Position numbers and translations under genes: made by a program. Shown here one piece after another: positions 40,970 to 54,200 of a DNA stretch of 64,000 bases. The stretch is taken from NCBI GenBank assembly GCA_030704615.1, contig CM060733.1:3722001-3786000 (forward strand), in the 5' to 3' direction. The notes beneath the pieces are model-generated. The model worked only from the letters and a program-made list of their open reading frames with translations, ran no database searches and was not told where the DNA came from. The stretch is from Takakia lepidozioides (taxonomy: Eukaryota > Streptophyta > Takakiopsida > Takakiales > Takakiaceae). How positions within the stretch are numbered: the stretch's first letter is position 1; each line of letters opens with the position of its first letter.

Positions 40970-41955
40970 TCATGTAGGATGTGAAGGAGTCTGAGGGAGT
41001 TCGGCGTGTGGACTCGATTGTACCCTTTGTTGTGGGGTGAAAGTAGTTGTGGCAATGTTCTGCACCTGCGGCCTGAGCTCATTCATCTTGCCCTGGGTGA
41101 GCTTCCGTGGTGCTTTGCCTCCCACCGACCCTTGTGCTAACCAGACCTGCATAAGGTGGTTATCCACCAAGTTGCTTGTGGCACCCCTGAGAGTCTGCTC
41201 CTCTCTGAGTTTGTACACATCTATCTGCTGCTATAAAGCCTCCATGCGCTTCGCATGAGGTTCAACCAAACTCGCATAGGCAGCAGCCAGATTATTGGCT
41301 TCCTTCCAAGCCTTGTTAGCCACAGAAAGTTCATTTCTATTCACCATGACTGTTTGTTGCAATTCCAAGATGTACTTCTCTTGATCAGCTTCAACCTACC
41401 TGTATTGCTTGAAAGTATTCTCATTGCGACAGATTGTATTCTTCATATCAACAATGAGTTTCGTCTGCTCGAAATTGTCTGCCTCTGCCTTCATACATCT
41501 CTCTGCTTGTCTGTTAACTTCTAATGTAGTTTGCTGAAGGGTAGTTGTGAGTGTAGCACATTGTATGGCCATCCTCTCATGTACTGTCTGCAACTCCGTA
41601 TGTAGTGCATTCACTTCTTGCAACTTGCTCTCATGCTTCACCTGCATTTGGTATAGCTGTTGCTTATGTGTTTCGTGCAACTGGTCCTGCGCGAGGCCTG
41701 CTTCAATCAATTGTTCCTTGGCCCACTGCAAAGTATCGCTTTGCTCTGCAAAAAATGCTTTTACGATCTACTGTTCCTTTGGTAGGTTGTTCTCCCTGAG
41801 CAGGGCATGAAAGTAGGATGCACAAGGTCATTTGCAAGGTACTGGGGAGGGTCGAGACTGGCGCTGCTCAGCTGCTCCCTGGTCGTTTTCACAGACCACT
41901 CCAAAGTCTCCAGACTAGAGACATAAGCTTGTTTAGCATCTATGTAATTTTGCAA
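40970..41955 (-). pseudogene. Coiled-coil protein pseudogene with in-frame TAG codons
   Basis: The minus strand holds one long coiled-coil frame: IVKAFFAEQSDTLQWAKEQL, HKQQLYQMQVKHESKLQEVN, CATLTTTLQQTTLEVNRQAE, then TAG after FKQYR, EADQEKYILELQQTVMVNRN with SLVEPHAKRMEAL, then TAG, QQIDVYKLREEQTLRG and a C-terminus at 40970. A third TAG follows LPKEQ near 41768. Upstream a different frame has SLETLEWSVKTTREQLSSAS. All stops are TAG and two precede or follow Gln-rich context, consistent with CAG to TAG decay. No known domain beyond the coiled coil. Confidence 0.5.
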
Positions 41956-42129
41956 ATGCTCGTATGTTCCTCATAGTGCATCCAATGGAGCCGAAAGTGA
42001 CTTGCATGAATGTTGTTGAAAGCTCACTAGCACTCCTCTGAAAATGAACTTGTCTAGATGCTTTCGAATTTTCTGGCACGAAGCTCTACCGTGCAGCATG
42101 GAGCAGCGCTGGCATGAGTTGGATAACCG

Positions 42130-43070
42130 CAGTTCGCAAGGTGCGGCTTTCAAAGCTAGCTGCTTTTCATGACACAAGGTCAAGGACAATGTGGGGCTCA
42201 AACGATCCAAAGAGGATTGAATCCAAGATGTTTTTCTACCCAACACCTTGGCCAATGTGTATGTTAAGTGCAAGAGCATCCTGGATGCACACCATGTGTT
42301 CAACAAAATGCCTGAACAAGGCTTGTTCACATGGAATGTAGTGATGGCAGGATTTACCTAGCATGGGTGCGGTAGGAATGCTTTGGAGATATATGAGCGA
42401 ATGATGCGGGATGGGTTGAAGCCCAACCACATCACGTTTGTTTCGTTTGCAATGCGTGTGCGAGCCTCGCAGCTCTTGAAAATGGCAAAGAGGTCCATGG
42501 TGACGTCAGCAGAGCTGGAACTGTCCCAGATGTCATGCTGAACACTGCCCTGATGGACATGTATGCCAAATGCGGAGCATGGAAGATGCAGAGGGAGTGT
42601 TCGACAATATGGCTGAAAAAGATGTGGTGTCTTGGAACGGTGGAAGGCTTGAAGCTGGACAATATCACTTCTAAATGTTTTCTATCTGGAGGTAGCCACG
42701 TTTGCCTAGTAGATGAAGGCAAACACTACTTTGGCTCCCTGAGTGAAGATTATGGCATCAGCCCAGCAGTGGAGCATTTTGGCTCCATGGTGGACCTTCT
42801 TGGTGGTGCGGGGCCATTGGATGGGGCAGAGGACTTCATTAACAAAATGCCATTCAAACGAAATGCGTGGTGTGGATGGCCTTGCTTGGTGCCTGCAGAA
42901 TCCATGGCCACGCATGGTGACTGCCACACCTCCACCAAGTTCATCTCAAAGATTGTAGTTGTTGTACGGACGCTAACTGCTTTCACCACTTCGAAGATTG
43001 GGTTTATTCCTGTGGGGATTACTGGTGAAACGATGTTTTTCTGTAACGGTGTTAGTGTCTTCCTCCATTC
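42130..43070 (+). pseudogene. PLS-class PPR pseudogene, C-terminal part
   Basis: Plus strand: NVYVKCKSILDAHHVFNKMP-like frame, then LFTWNVVMAGFT followed by TAG, HGCGRNALEIYERMMRDGLK and PNHITFVS. After frame changes come NTALMDMYAKCGAWKMQREC, SGGSHVCLVDEGKHYFGSLS, GISPAVEHFGSMVDLLGGAG and PLDGAEDFINKMPFKRNA, the end repeats and start of an E-type motif. It is on the opposite strand from the 36-37.8 kb copies but shares the HGCGRNALE repeat with them. Stops and shifts make it dead. Confidence 0.65.
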
Positions 43071-43079
43071 ATAATCTGC

Positions 43080-44260
43080 GTAGCTACTCAGTTCATGAGA
43101 ATATTGACTATGACTGTTGAGGGCATTTCCTGTGGCAACCTTCGGTTGGACGCACCCACACTATAAACATCAGTTTGTGCATGTTGGAGTGCAAGGTTGG
43201 GGGACAGAATCTGCCTACTCCACCCACTTCAGAATACAATTGCCTACAGTTTGAGACCAGATTTTGAAGCATGTATAACAATTGTAGAGTGGTAAGCAAT
43301 TGTTGATAGTTTCATGCAAAGCTCGGCGATACTGCTAGTGTCCTAGTAAGCAGGTGCTGATTTCTTACATGACTCCTAGGGTTCTCAATAGCTGCTTGAG
43401 CTGCTGATCTCAACTTTTCATTTATTGACCATGGTTTCTGAGATTCTCTCCATTGATTCGTCCACTGTCCCTTGTTGTGACTAGCTTTACTGCTCTTCCA
43501 GTGGATCATGACAATGCTCAAGATGAAATGACTTCGGAGTTGGTTTTGGCTGATGGCAGGGACCCAGAAAGATAAATGTACTGTGGAGAAACTTGTGAGT
43601 GAGCTGAAGTTCAAGCTGTGGAACGCTGTAGTAAGTGCCCACACGGGGCTCACACCCAATTGTCAGTGACAGCTCAATTTTCACATTTCGCCATGACTAG
43701 CACGCCTTTACCATGGCTTGTGCTATTGCTGAGAAGAACCCTTACCCATTCCCCTCATTTTTGTCAGAAATGAAAATGCATTGCAAAGAGCTGGAGAAAG
43801 TGAGTAGCGTTCCGCTTAAATCTTGATCTCTATATTCTATGGATTTTGGCTGTGTGTGCACTGAGCATGACTTTGTTCTGGTGTGTATGCTGCAACCAGC
43901 CTTGTCAAGTACAACAGGATGACTGCCATACTCTTGGCACCCTAACATGCTATCTGGTAGAAACAATTATGACATCTTGACTGGGATGGGGGAGGGAGGA
44001 GTAAGCAAGAGAAATCCCCATAGGGATTATAGGTCGAAGGTAGACTGGTATGGTAGAAGTAATTGGTACAGACTAGCTTCATGCTAGTTTTTGCATTCCC
44101 CATAGGATTGTAGGTCGAGGGTAGACTGGTATGGTAGAATACAACTAATTGGTACAGACTAGCTTCATGCTAGTTAATGTATTTTGCAGTGGATTTGGGG
44201 GTTGGCAGCCTTATGACACTGTACAATGAAACAGCCAACTTCATCATGAGAAAAGAAATT
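43080..44260. other. No supported gene; an 80-bp tandem duplication
   Basis: At 44016-44088 and 44097-44176 an imperfect duplication reads CCCCATAGG...GTAGACTGGTATGGTAGAA...TTGGTACAGACTAGCTTCATGCTAG. Nothing else recognised. Confidence 0.6.
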
Positions 44261-44280
44261 GGATTTTCTGTCTTTCTGTT

Positions 44281-44880
44281 GTGACACCATCGCTAATTTG
44301 CTTGTTACAGGGATGCTGGATCCCCCTTTGGATGGAGTACCTGCAGGGGGGGGGCTGGCAAGCTGTGAATGCTGATATCTGCAAGGCTTACCACAACGTC
44401 CCTGAGGATGAATACAAAGTGCCTGGAGAGCCGGAGAGCTGCTCAGGCCCATACATTTTGGGAGTTAAGAGTCATATCATCTACATTGAGGGCGGAGGCC
44501 AGGCATCGGAAATGGACCTTGTGTGGAAGATCACGGGCATGATGGAGTCTGTTGAGGACAACCTTGTTGCACTGACTGTCAAAACCAAGTGTGGCTGAGT
44601 GGACCAGCTTGGGTGGAAGGTGATCGCAGGCATGATGGAGCGTGTGGAGAACAACCGTGTTGCACTCACTGTCAATACTGGTTGTGGTCGACTTGGGTGG
44701 TGATCGCAGGCATGATATGATCATGTGGAGGATGACATTGTTGCCACTCAAGCTGGCCCACCAGCATGGAAAAAATGTTCCAAGGTTGCAAGACTATTCT
44801 GTATTTAGACATACCATCTATGAGCCCTATCGGCAAAGTCTGAGACCAAAACTACTGAAATAAGGCAGTTCACTGAAGAT
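44281..44880 (+). other. Short unrecognised frame and a threefold repeat
   Basis: A frame reads GCWIPLWMEYLQGGGWQAVN, ADICKAYHNVPEDEYKVPGE. From 44525 a unit of about 90 bp starting near GGCATGATGGA repeats three times (about 44535, 44628, 44708) with AACAACC/GACAACC and GTTGCACT in each. No domain. Confidence 0.3.
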
Positions 44881-45814
44881 TTTGGAGGAACGAGTGTAGC
44901 ACAGGTACAGCTACAATCTGACGAGGAAGAAGAATTAGCATCCTACCAGGTTGGCGATTGTGGATGCAGTAAAGCATCCCACACTCAGTGGCTGAGACTG
45001 CTGGATCCACTTAGTGATCTCTGGCCAGTTTAAAGGAACATCCCTTCCTTGCTTCATGGCTGCTTAAGTCTTGAAGCGACGGAGATGAATGACTCTAGAG
45101 TTCTTAAAGTGTTAACTGGGGTTTGTACATATGGATGATGGCCACGTTTCATCCACCACGGCGATCATCGTCTAAACTGCTCCAACGAGTGAGATAATTG
45201 ACAGTAAGCGAACGATTCATCCATCGGGATTCGGATGAATGTAGTCGAGACACATCCGCCCAATGCTTGAGGTACTTCAAAATATCACATCTCTGCCGGT
45301 GAAACCCACCGGGTAATCTGAGCCTTACACGCCGCGGGGTCTCACTGCGTACGAGCTACCGCAAGGACAGCCAGCCACGTGGCGTCTACGAAAGCTGAAC
45401 ATAATTTAAAAATCCCGGAGATTGAGGATATTGTAGCAATCGTACGCTGCCACGAGCACACGTGTACCTTCGACGATTGCGTGACCATCTACCTACTACC
45501 GTACATGTACATGTAAGTTAGTAATTTGTACGATTGACGTGGCGGGATGTCAGAAGGAAGATTCTAACGCGTGGATGGTGTAGATTGGCTCATGTCGATC
45601 CGTGTATCCAGTGACGGCCTGTACAGTTAGCGTGACGGGAATGGTCGTAGGGTTGGTTACCTTCGTTTCCCGTTTGGGTTGCGCTGAGTATGTGGATATA
45701 GAACTCCATCCGCCTCATTTTTTTTTTCTGGTTTTCTATTTGGGCTTTATTTGAAAACAATAAAAATATTGCTAAGAAAAGAAAAAGCCGAGAAACGTAC
45801 AAGGTATGATTCAA

Positions 45815-45928
45815 CCTTGAGACTCGTCGCAGTGACGGAAGACAGTGTGGGATCTTTTGCTTTTAATACGACCTTGAGACTCGTCGCAGTGACGGAAGAC
45901 AGTGTGGGATCTTTTGCTTTTAATACGC
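45815..45928. repeat. 57-bp tandem duplication
   Basis: CCTTGAGACTCGTCGCAGTG to TTTTGCTTTTAATACG occurs twice with a period of exactly 57 bp and no mismatch seen, so the duplication is young. Confidence 0.8.
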
Positions 45929-45929
45929 T

Positions 45930-48250
45930 CTTGGTCGGGAGATGGTGTGTGAATTGCATACTTACAGGGATTCTCGCTTTTGTTTCTACATGGATTCCCT
46001 CCAAGCTTTGCATTGTCCAGTTGAGAAGTGTGGAGAGACTCGAGAGACGATGTGCCGGATTGCTTGCATTGAAGGCGTTGCACAAGTAGATTTGGGAGTG
46101 TCTGCTTCCTGCTCGATTGTAAATGCGGAGTTTTGAAGAAGCGGGGCTTGTCGGAAGCTCGGTTGTACTTGTTGGCTTGCTGTTGCTCAAAGTTTGCGTC
46201 TTTCTTCCAGGTCTGCTAGCCTACAGTAGTGGTGCCAAGACGGACAGTCTTGTTGGAGTAGATGGTTGGCAGCTGGTTATGTTTTGAAGAACCTCTTCAA
46301 CTGGGTACTATTGATGTGGATTCTACTCCTGCAGCACCCGGCCAGGCACGGTTCAAGCCAGCATATCTAGGGTCTGTTGGTTGTGGGTTAGCAAGGAAGT
46401 GCGGTTCAGCCCTACTGTTATGCAGTTGGGTTCCCCTGACGTAAGCTGGGCAAGACACGGGATGCCTTTATTGGATGCTTTACAGGTATGTAGAACGAGG
46501 TTTTTCGCGGGATGACACGAGCAACAGTGTAGGGCTTGATTCCTGAAGTGTATAGAAGGTCACCAACTGCAGGTTGAGCTTAGATTGCTTCCTTCGATAT
46601 GGGTACTTTTCTTACAGCTCCGCCATGCACACCATTGTTACCATGTGGAAGTGTTAGTTTGAGAGCTTCTTTTCAAAGTGCTGGAGATCAGATCTTCTCA
46701 TGGGGAGGGAGCTGGGGCTGTGCATTGAGTGCTGACAAACGGCCGAGCTGGAGAACGTTTAAAGGTAACTGACAGTTATGGCCCTACAAAGGAGAGGGGT
46801 GTCGAGGAAAGATGAAGAAGATAGATGGAAAGAAGAGACACGGAAATTTATCTAGCCGAAAGATTTACTGTAGGCAGAACGAAACATGGCCACTGAGTTA
46901 GGTTCTGCGGAAGGATACTCCGTCATGCGTGAGACTGGGAGACATTGCTTGGAAGGAGAACTGGGGATGGAAAGTACACTCTCCATCACTACAACAGTGA
47001 CAAGGAACTATTGACGCTACCACAAGGTCGAGAAAATTACTGCAGACGGTAGCCAGTAGCAGCTTTTATGTCATTTTCGTCAAGGCAATCTGTTTCTGGA
47101 AAGGGGGGAGATTGGGGTGCGGTTGGGAATGAGGGACGAAGGTTTTCCCATTCAATGGCCGCGAGGAAGAGAGTGACCTGGTGGGATGACAGACAACAAG
47201 GTGTTGCTGTCTGTGTTTGCTGTACTGAAAGACGATGCTCCTCTTGGGGCACTGTAGAAAACACACTGGGCACGGCCTTAGGATACTAGAAGGTGACAAC
47301 TGGGATACCAACAATGTTCCGATTGGCAAGCTTTGGAATGGAGGCCCAGCTAGGCCAGGACTCGAAGGGGCACTCCGATTCTGAGTCAGTGATGGAGGAG
47401 CTTCCTCACCTGTCGCGCAATCTAACTGTGTCGCGCGTAGTGATTATGGTGAGAACCTTTCATGGAGAAATGGATGAACCCCTGTAGATATTATGGCTCC
47501 CTACTGGATGGCGAGACCGAGCTTATTTGACCTTTAGGCATCTGTAGTACAGCAAGATTTTACACCAGGGGTCTCCAGATGAAAAACACTGCTTGTAGCT
47601 TCAAGTATCCTCTGAGCACTCCCGTTGTGTTCCTAAAGCAGAAGCAATCGGTGCCCCAGTTTCCTTGGTGATGGATGGTGTAGTGTAGGGTATTGGTTGG
47701 CTACTGGGTAGTGAAGGCAGGATTGGAGATTTCTCAATATGTCCAGTTCATCTTGGGGGACTGCCTTCCACATGTAGGGTGTAGAACTTACCAAATTTCC
47801 AAGGTATAAACAAAATGGCTTACCTGTCAAATTGGAAGAGTACCTGAATTATGTAAGTTTCACCACTGCACTGTCTTAGGATTGCCGCAGTAAGAGAAGC
47901 CTGTGATGGATGTTGAGCAATTGTGCTTAACTAGAATTGCCTACCACCTTGAAGTCTTTTTCTCTGGGCTGTGCAAAGTAGGGCATTAATTAGAACGCAA
48001 GTAAATAGGGGGGTAACCAAATTCAAAAGTCACTGCAACTGTCTCATCTTGTTTCTTATGTTAGTGGTGGGAAGTTCTTCGAATCAAAGAGTGGTATACC
48101 AACGCAGAGGGAATGGTCTTCAAGCTTGAGCATGTTTTGTACCTGGTCAAGAGATCGAAAAGTATAATCATTACACTTGATGGCCCTTTTTGCTAATTGG
48201 GGCAGCAAGGCTTGAACCAAATCAACTAACAATTTTTGATGGCGAGACGC
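45930..48250. other. No confirmed gene; should hold the 5' exon(s) of the kinase
   Basis: The AHK1-like kinase lacks an initiator exon before 48257. No frame here shows a conserved N-terminal segment, so the first exon is not placed. Confidence 0.3.
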
Positions 48251-48256
48251 GTCAGG

Positions 48257-51200
48257 TGACAGTGGGAGTGCTTGTGGGGGTACTCACAATCAGCACCTGG
48301 TTCTTTACTCATAGCTACCCAAAGACAGCAGTAGCCAGCCTTTCAGAGTCTTTGCGCCTTGAAATTTTGGTAAATACGTCTGAACTTCTCGATGAGATTT
48401 TCAGAATGAATATGTATGGATCCATGGCCATCTCAAACTTGATGGAGAAGAACTTCTTTGGAGATGACTTCAGCCTCGACAGCTTTTTGAAGGTGTGTCC
48501 ACTGAACCACATATGTCTGCATGCGGTAGGGCTGTGCTTGCTACATTGTGAAGAAAGGGATCAAGGAAGGTGGATGGGGAGTCGAAGGCTTGCTTTGATT
48601 AGCAGTTTCTTCAGTATTGTTGCCACCTTCTGATGACATGAAAGATATGGTATTGAAGTACAAAGCAGGGCAGTAGCTTGTCTGCCTCTCAATCACGAGA
48701 AAGGCTTACTAATTAATTCACTTGGATCTTGACTTTGCATTCTTGCAGATCCGAGCAGCTTCATGGTCTGTGTTCAAAGCCATTCCAATGATCACTACAT
48801 TGGGTGTAACTGCATTGAATGGCCTTGCAGCAATCTATGTGCGTGATGATATTAATGTCTCCCAGGGCAGTTTCTTCATCTACACGAATGTTACTCTGCG
48901 AACCCCACAGTTCTACAGGGAGCTGGTGAGCGAGATAACGGGTGACACGATTGGGCCCCCCATGGTCCAAGTTATACAGTATCCACTGCAAGACAGAACG
49001 TGGTTTTTGGATGCATTGGCTGTTCCTATGAACAACCTCTCTTGGACCGTTGGAACAGCCATGACAAGTAAGTGGAGTAGTTCATGGGTACGATGTGGGC
49101 TGGTGGATCAAGAGTGTGATGTATTCAAATAGTGCCCTGAATCGATTGTCAGCTATACAGTTGTAGCCTGTAGCCACTATGAGGCTCTTTGAGCAGTATT
49201 ACTAAGTCACCATAGCACAACGTTGGACTCTGATGGGGTGCGAGAAATTTTGATCATGTGGCACCCAGCAGCGGAAGCCCAGCGGGCAAGGGGCAGGGAT
49301 CTTAAAGGGCATTGCACCTTCAAAGGACACTTAGCTGCCTTGAATAGTGGAAAGGGATGTTAGTGGAGGGTTTTTGGTGCGCCAGCAACAAGTTGTCCCT
49401 GTGAATTGGATGCCGGAGAGCAAAATTCATTACTTTCGATGGGCCTGGTGGCCCTTGTCAAAATTCGTGAGAGAACTTTCTAGACAGATAACATTCTTGT
49501 CGATGGATGATTTATGAGACTTATGTACAAAGCTACTGCCGTTCATGCGGTGTCACGACACCAATAGCACATATTGCAGCACGAGTTCGTATTACTCTGG
49601 TGTCCGTAGGGTGATTGGTTACATTTGGCACATGCACATTATAAGGGTAATGACATAATAGAAGAACGGAAGGAGGATCGGAAAAATTTGTAAATTGCAT
49701 TTTGGCTATGATTTCACCATATGGCTGGCATTGAGAGACAGAAATAGAGAGGAAATGGAATCCAACGAAAGCCTTTTGTGCGCAGTTAACTTTATTTGTT
49801 TTTTGCCCGTGTGTGATTGACTGATCAGGTAGACAACCATTTGTACAGTGTTCAATACCAATACAAACACGGGTTTCCAAGGAGGTGGCTGTAATCAGCT
49901 CGGGCCAAAGTGCAGTTACCATCAATGCGTTCATCTCATCCCTGGACTTGAAAGGTGGATGCCACTCTAAGCTCTTTTGCAACCTCCTGATGTAGCAGTG
50001 GGGAATAAACTGGTGCAGCTTTTCAAGTCTCCCTATTTTTTTCCTCTGCCTTTCTGACCAATTTGTGCCGCTTTCCCCGTGTTTGAAAGCATCTTAGTAT
50101 TATAACACCTTGACTCAAATTTGTAGCAGGGGGCAGCGTTTTCGTGTCAGATCAGAAAGGAGAACTACTCTTCTCCTCAGACTCCACAGCCTGTGTCACC
50201 ATGAACAAAAACAAATGCATGGCTACCCCAGTGGTCTGGAACTCAGTTCTCAATGAGGGGAAAAAGTTCCTTCAAAAGCAGGTTGGGATGGACAGTCTCA
50301 TGACCGTCAGATCCCACTTTGCAGATGTGGCAATAATGGGGAAACGGTACTCAGTGGACAGCTGGCCTTATTCCTTCCAGACTGTGAAGCTTGTGGTCGT
50401 GGTCATGATTCCAAGGAATAGTTTTTGGGGGCCTATGGACTACTACACACGAATCACATGGATATCACTTCCTCTTCTCTCGCTGGGTGTCGTCTTTATC
50501 GGCTGCAGTCTCATCTACTTGTTAGTGGAGCAAGTACAGGCGGAGGAGAAACTGAGGGCTGAGATTCAGAGGCAGTCAGAGGCCAAGTGCAGGGCAGAAG
50601 CCAGTCGGGACGCGAAAACAAACTTCCTTTCCAGTATGAGGTCAGTCCCTCCTGCTGGCTAACAAATTGTGTTGTCTTGAAACATATTGAATCGAGAGAG
50701 GCTCTGATAGCATTTGCCAAGCTTCACCAGCAAATGTACAGTTTTGAATTGGCCACACTCGTAGTACCTGCAAGATGCCTGTGGATCTGATTCAATGTAT
50801 TCTCCTTCCATTGTAGTTGCTGGATGATAAGACCACCGTCTAAGTGTCAGGCATGTTTGTGGGTCAATGTGGGCATTGATCTCATCAGTCACTTGTGTGC
50901 ATGTCAAGGAGGCTGGATCATTGCTATCCGGCTCAATTGATAATGCATAAAACTCAGGTCTCAATGTCTCCAGGAATTTTTTCTTCTCAATCTCAGGTGT
51001 GAACTAAATGTCTGCTAGGCGTAAGACTACTGGAATTACAGCAGCAGTGAATATCGGAAGTTCCTAGGTTCAGTTGGGTTTCATTCATGTCTTCTTGAAA
51101 ACGCTTCAGATAGTGACCTCTCAGGGGCGTGAATGAAAGCAACGACCTCATCATATTCTGGAAGGGGGTGATGGCATGCTGAAAACTGTGTCTATCTTTA

Positions 51201-54200
51201 GTGGTGTATCTTTTTGGTGTTGTATGACAACGAGTGGATGATTGTCATGGTGTTTGTGCGGGGTCCCATAACCAGCCACGAGCTAAGGACACCAATGGCG
51301 TGCATCATTGGGCTGCTAGACATGCTATTGAGTGAGAACTTGACCCAAGAGCATGAAGGGAGTGTTCGTCAAATCCATCGCTGTGCTACATCACTTGTTG
51401 CCCTCCTCAACTCAGCCCTCGATATCGCTAAGGTATTTCAGATTGTGCTACCATTGTTCACTTCGAGTACTTCACATAGATTTTGGCCATGGTGGGACTG
51501 AATTTCCTTCAAGAGGAGGTACTAGCGACACTTCCAATAGTGTCTCCTCCCATATTTCTAACTAGTGAGCAATGTAGTTGTACTTTGACCCACTCTTAGC
51601 AGGAACTTGAATGCTGCTATTCTTTGGCTCCTCTGCGAGTGGATTACCAAGAGGCATGTATATACTCGCAGGTAGAGTCTGGGAAGCTGGTGCTGGAGAA
51701 GGCAGAATTTGACTTGGAAGCAGAGCTAACAGCACTCATTGAAGTTTTTTCTGTCCAGTGTGACAATAAGGGACTCTTCATCTCTCTCGAGTTGGCAGGT
51801 GGCCTCTTCCTCCTTTGGTCCTCTTTACTGTTGTTGCAATACGAACGTAACGATCTACCGTCTGCTGACATTTAATTGGGGATGGTCTTAGCAAAGCCTC
51901 TAAGAGGAAGATAGGATTCTGGGGGAATTGGATGTCCAGACTACTGCCAACAGGGAGCTAATGTCATCTACCAGTTATGGCAAGTCTGCAAATGGGGAGG
52001 GAGGGGATAGGAAATGTGCAAGGAGCAATTGTCATAAAAGAGATGGAAAGGAGTTCACTGAAATGGGATGTTTGCATGATCTTCCAGATGATGTGCCGAA
52101 AAATGTGATAGGTGACTCGGCACGTGTGATGCAAATCTTCACAAACTTAATAGGGAATAGCATTAAGTTTACAGCCAAGGGTCGGATTCTGGTGCGTGGT
52201 CGACTTGCCCATCCTGAACCTGTTAATCAAGCAAAGGTGCACCGACGCAGCTTCAGCTCGTTTTCACTTGATAGATTTGCAGAAGCGTCTTCCGAAGAAG
52301 TGGTTATTGTGTTTGAAGTTGATGACACAGGGCCTGGAATTGAGCCAGGTTTTTAACTCTCTCTTTTTCTTTCAACTGTTCTTTTACTTGCATCCCTGGG
52401 GCCCTGCAGACGTTATAAACTTCTTTCCTTAAAATTTTCCTTCTCTATGTTTATTTCTTCCTTTCTTTCCTCGTTTCATTGTTCTTTCTTTCTTTGTTGC
52501 ATGCTCATCCCATAAGCTGCCTGGCATAAATATCTTTTCTTCCATTTTGTTTCCTCTCTCTTGTTTTCTTCCATTTTGTCCCATAACCTCTAAGAGCTTT
52601 CCGGGGACGTTACGAAGTATCATTCATGCCATTGTATTTCTTGCTTTTCTCCTCTTCAGCCTTTGAGCCATACTTGCTGGTCAGGCTAAGTTATTATCTG
52701 GCTGTTATCAATTAGATAGCACATAAAAAGACATGACTGAAGATTTGGTTGGATAAACTCAGCATTGCGGGAGAGGGTCTTCGAGAATTTTGTTCAGGGC
52801 GATGCAAGCACTACTCGCACGTAAGTCACACCACAATAGCATTTACTTTATTCCTAGAGTGCCAATGAATAAGTTCTTCCCAAGTAAGTACTGCTTCAGA
52901 TATGTGAGTTGGCTTCTGTAAACATAGGCCCAGAAGCCGTGTTCTATTTTAATAACGAACTTAAATGTACTACAGATGTTTAGTCCAAAATCTGTATCTC
53001 AATTCTGGCAACAGGAGAAGCCTTCTCTCCAGCCCAGATTTTACCATGTTCATGACATGTATGGTGTGTTAAGGGGTACTTGGTGCATGTTCCCAGGCAT
53101 GGAGGGACTGGGTTGGGGCTGGGCATAGTGCAATCGTTAGTGCAATTGATGGGCGGAAATATCAAGATTGTTGAGAAATCCGGTCCAGGAGCCCTTTTCC
53201 AATTCTCTGTGTGCTTTCAACGGCCAGTGAAATGTGAGAAGGTGCCCTTTAATCTCCCCTCTTCTTTCCAAGGAGCTGAGGTTGTGTTGGGAATCCCAGA
53301 TGCAGACTGTTGGGCAGTTGCTGCCCACTGGATAACAGGACGGGGCTTGGCTGTACAGCAAGTTGAGACTTGGGAACAGATTCTGTTGCACATGAGAGCC
53401 CTAAATGGAACTTCCAGTGAACAGAGGAAAAGGGTCCAGAATGGGAAAATTGTGGCGGCTGGGGTCAAGCAGAGGTACAATTCAGATTGTGTACAGCCTG
53501 CAGTGGTGGGAGTGGAGGGCAGTACAACAGGGGTGTCAGCATCAGCTCCAAAAAGATCAAGTAGGTATGAGTTCTGGAAAGGTTGGAAGAACATTGGTGG
53601 GAAGCCATTGAGTGGGCAAGAAAGGCAAATTTTGATTATAGATACAAGCCTTCTTCCCAGCATTGTGGAGCATGCATACTTGGAAGAGTACCTTCAGCAA
53701 TCAGGTTTTTTGACGGGTACTGCTGCATTGTGCCTTGACGCCCCAGGGCTCGAGAAGCTGGACTTGAATGAACGGCAGCTGACAGCAATGCAACGAAATT
53801 TATTGGTGGTCTGGGTCACACCCTCCAACACTGTTGAACCTGTGAAGGCTGCATTGCGATCAGTGCGAAATTCCATCACAGTAAGGAGGCCCTTGCATGC
53901 TGCTCGGTTAAAGGAACTGTTCCAACAGATTGCCAAAGAAGGAGGGGATCCTTTACCTGTCTTGGAGATGGAGAAACCTCCAAAAATCCTCTCTTCAAAT
54001 GCTATCAATTATGCAAGGCAACAGGAATGGGATGATCCATATGGGTGTGATGCTGAGGTGCCACTTGTGGGTGTGCCAGAACCCACAGAAACATCATCCT
54101 TGAGTGAACTCTCTATCATTCAATCTGAGCAAAATTCAAAGCCGAATATGTCAGGGGAGGAGGTTCACCTCCCAGAGGGAAGTCTCACCTCAGCCACTGA

